64,000 nucleotides of DNA from Bryobacterales bacterium F-183 (GTDB taxonomy: Bacteria > Acidobacteriota > Terriglobia > Bryobacterales > Bryobacteraceae). The stretch covers positions 3,844,001-3,908,000 of the forward strand of contig AP025252.1 in NCBI GenBank assembly GCA_016865505.2, read 5' to 3'. Shown here one piece after another: positions 62,154 through 64,000 of the stretch; position 1 is the first letter of the stretch, and every line of letters begins with the position of its first letter. Both the position numbers and the translations under genes were made by a program. The notes below the pieces were generated by a model. That model saw only the letters and a list, made by a program, of their open reading frames with translations, had not been told where the DNA came from and made no database searches.

Positions 62154-63041
62154 GTGTTTCTAGGACCAAAAGAATTTGTAGAATCGCGGGACGCTCTGTC
62201 CCGCGATTGGTCTTTACAGGAGTCTCTCGCCTACACCAAATGGCTCGCCACCAGCCATTACGAGAACTTCCAGGTGGTCAGCTTCCTGCTGCCCAAGCAC
62301 CTCCACCAGGATTTCTATAACGTCTATGCGTTTTGCCGTTGGGCGGACGACTTGGGCGATGAGATCGGCGATACACAAGAGAGTCTGCGCCTGCTCAGTT
62401 GGTGGCGCGCGGAACTCAAGGCGATGTACCGTGGGCGGGTCCAGCATCCGGTGTTTACGGCCCTGTCCGGCACTGCAGAACGGCACCACCTGCCGGAACT
62501 CCCGTTCGACGACCTGATCAAGGCCTTTGAGCAGGACCAGATCGTCACCCGCTATCGCGATTATCCGGCGCTCTTCGAGTACTGCCGGTACTCCGCCAAC
62601 CCCGTGGGACGGCTTGTGCTGTACCTCTGCGGGTACTCGGACCCGGAACGCCAAGCGCTATCGGACGCCACGTGCACGGGCCTGCAGTTGGCCAACTTCT
62701 GGCAGGATGTCATCGTGGACTGGCAGAAAGACCGCGTGTACTTGCCCGGCGCCTCAGATGAAGACATTGCCGCCCGCCGGTTCACGCCGGAGTTCCGCGA
62801 CGCGATGATCGAGGGTGTCCGTGTCGCACGCGATCTGTTTGAAAAAGGCCTGGCGCTACCCGGAATGGTAGACCGCCGCCTCGCCATCGACCTCGAACTG
62901 TTCAGCCGCGGCGGCATGCGCGTGCTTGAAAAGATTGAAGCCCAGGGCTATGACGTACTGAAGGCGCGCCCGTACATCGGCAAGGTGGAACGTGTGGGTA
63001 TCCTCATCCGCGCCCTGTTGCGTCGCGGCTTGGCGGCCTAG
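62154..63041 (+). CDS. hpnC: Hydroxysqualene synthase HpnC
   Basis: The 295-aa protein is a trans-prenyltransferase-like squalene/phytoene synthase: YAFCRWADDLGDE and LQLANFWQDVIVDWQKD are the two Asp-rich metal motifs. In hopanoid clusters HpnC hydrates presqualene diphosphate to hydroxysqualene, before HpnE. It follows the second dehydrogenase by 5 nt from a GTG start. HpnD and HpnE are not in the window. Confidence 0.93.
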   Translation: MFLGPKEFVESRDALSRDWSLQESLAYTKWLATSHYENFQVVSFLLPKHLHQDFYNVYAFCRWADDLGDEIGDTQESLRLLSWWRAELKAMYRGRVQHPVFTALSGTAERHHLPELPFDDLIKAFEQDQIVTRYRDYPALFEYCRYSANPVGRLVLYLCGYSDPERQALSDATCTGLQLANFWQDVIVDWQKDRVYLPGASDEDIAARRFTPEFRDAMIEGVRVARDLFEKGLALPGMVDRRLAIDLELFSRGGMRVLEKIEAQGYDVLKARPYIGKVERVGILIRALLRRGLAA

Positions 63042-63230
63042 GCCAAGGGATACACGGCCCCCCTCATTCGGGATGGCGGGACCTCCCCGCAAAGTTTGCC
63101 GAGAACAAAAGCCCCGGATCTGCACTATATATTCGAACAGAGATTGCCACCCGGCCCGCATGCAGACGCCGCTCAGAAGTTGCGAAGCATGTCCCACGGC
63201 ACCCACTCTCTTCTCCATGTCCCATACTTG

Positions 63231-63268
63231 CGGCGTCGCGCCCCCTCCTAACGCGACGCCGTTTTTTT
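63231..63268 (+). terminator. Strong intrinsic terminator of the hopanoid operon
   Basis: CGGCGTCGCG (63231-63240) pairs fully with CGCGACGCCG (63252-63261) around an 11-nt loop, followed by seven T. It lies 190 nt after hpnC, so the operon has a long 3' tail with nothing recognised in it. Confidence 0.9.
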
Positions 63269-63280
63269 ATTGCGGATCCT

Positions 63281-64000
63281 CTACCGGCGACGGCACCGTG
63301 CGACGATCGCGGCCGCTCCCATCAATACCCAGGCGGCGGACGGCTCTGGTACACCCGTCACCAAAGCCGCCTGAAACGCCTGTCCTGACCCGATCTGCTG
63401 TCCTGTAGAGAACGCGACCAGGTCAAAGTCCACCGCCGGCGACCCCGGAGCAGGCGCCGCGAACCATGGGTACAGCACATTGGGCGGCGCCGTACCCGGA
63501 AAGCCGTTCACCCGCAGGTTCTCGAGAAAGCTCTGAAGCGAGTTCAACCCCGGCGCCAGCGTGTCGTACGGGTTGCCCCAGTTCAAGCCGCCGGAGGTCG
63601 CCAGTTCCAGGTCGGCGATGAGATCCTCTTCGAGCAGGGTAGGGAAGAGCGGTTGCCAGGGTACGCCGACGAGTCCTGCCGTGATCGCGGGGTTCACCAT
63701 GAGGACGATATGCTTTTGGCCAAGGGGATCGCCCGGCAGGTCCTGCGTGATGCCGATCAGCATCATGGACGTGACGGGAGTGAAGTGGCTGAACGGCTGG
63801 CCCGCCGGCGTGATGCTGTTGGCCGCCGCGTTGCCTGACCCTTCCGCCAGAAAGTTCATGCGGTTGGCGACCGACGCGCCGCTCTGCTCGTACTCGGCGG
63901 CGATGATGTTGGTAACCGGTTTGGGGAACCCGGTGAGGTTGAACGAGTAGGACGTGAAGTACAAATCGGCCCGTGCGGTGACCGCGGTTAGCGCCAGCAC
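63281..64000 (-). CDS. PEP-CTERM protein, N-terminus beyond right edge
   Basis: The frame is open to the right edge. The visible part begins with the end of a signal peptide (LALTAVTARA) and continues about 220 residues of beta-rich secreted protein, ending VPEPSAAWVLMGAAAIVARCRRR, the PEP-CTERM tail. No enzymatic motif is seen. GTG at 64000 is possible as start but gives too short a signal peptide, so the gene probably begins outside. Confidence 0.85.
   Translation of the reverse strand: MLALTAVTARADLYFTSYSFNLTGFPKPVTNIIAAEYEQSGASVANRMNFLAEGSGNAAANSITPAGQPFSHFTPVTSMMLIGITQDLPGDPLGQKHIVLMVNPAITAGLVGVPWQPLFPTLLEEDLIADLELATSGGLNWGNPYDTLAPGLNSLQSFLENLRVNGFPGTAPPNVLYPWFAAPAPGSPAVDFDLVAFSTGQQIGSGQAFQAALVTGVPEPSAAWVLMGAAAIVARCRRR

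Overview
The window looks like chromosomal DNA of a free-living member of the Acidobacteriota, most likely the Solibacteres/Bryobacterales side. The clues are a PadR regulator paired with a duplicated orphan permease (ADOP), three PEP-CTERM proteins, exported RraA-like, DUF1080, glucuronoyl-esterase and cyanophycinase-like proteins, a hopanoid operon, and moderately high G+C. The genus assignment is inference; no rRNA gene is present.

Layout. (1) 1-10.6 kb, minus strand: one translationally coupled operon for an extracellular contractile injection system (eCIS). Reading from its promoter it encodes sheath, inner tube, a gp26/gp51-like baseplate protein, a proline-rich unknown, the Pvc16-like cap, an AAA+ ATPase, a 97-aa unknown and a giant DUF4157 (eCIS core) protein that runs off the left edge. 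The spike, gp25, baseplate J and fibre genes must lie outside the window if the machine is complete. (2) 10.6-12.5 kb: two tandem perfect palindromes, a small membrane protein, a PEP-CTERM protein, tRNA-Lys and tRNA-Val, and a probable 6S RNA just upstream of ymdB. (3) 13.3-22.3 kb: a Sua5-like protein and a homocysteine methyltransferase/MTHFR fusion (minus), then an aromatic amino acid operon trpC-trpF-trpB-trpA-chorismate mutase-DAHP synthase-tyrA followed by an exported RraA-like protein. (4) 22.3-26.7 kb: ADOP permease with its PadR regulator and a palindromic operator, and an isolated HNH protein. (5) 27-40.7 kb: two aldo/keto reductases, DUF1080, SRPBCC, gcvT/gcvH, CE15 esterase, cyanophycinase-like peptidase, tricorn-like protease, rpiB, DUF1385 and prfA. 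(6) 40.7-47.4 kb: lineage-specific secreted or membrane proteins, an ArsR/SRPBCC operon, and a rearranged zone with a duplicated promoter/terminator module and a truncated gene copy. (7) 47.4-55.3 kb: membrane Ser/Thr kinase, GT4 glycosyltransferase, D-threonine aldolase-like enzyme, queF, a LOR/SDH-type protein and ispH. (8) 55.3-63 kb: the hopanoid operon shc-hpnH-hpnA-hpnG-two medium-chain dehydrogenases-hpnC, closed by a strong terminator. A third PEP-CTERM gene runs off the right edge.

How the parts connect. The trp/aro block makes the common aromatic pathway entry enzyme, the chorismate branch enzymes and the last steps of tryptophan synthesis from one coupled transcript. IspH, squalene-hopene cyclase and the Hpn proteins form a route from isoprenoid precursors to functionalised hopanoids, with two adjacent dehydrogenases of unknown role. 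The eCIS genes encode sheath, tube, cap and remodelling ATPase, with the DUF4157 protein as likely cargo or core component. The most novel-looking elements are the unknown eCIS-operon proteins, the twin palindromes beside the eCIS promoter, the two dehydrogenases inside the hopanoid operon, and the duplicated regulatory module with a decayed gene copy near 44 kb.
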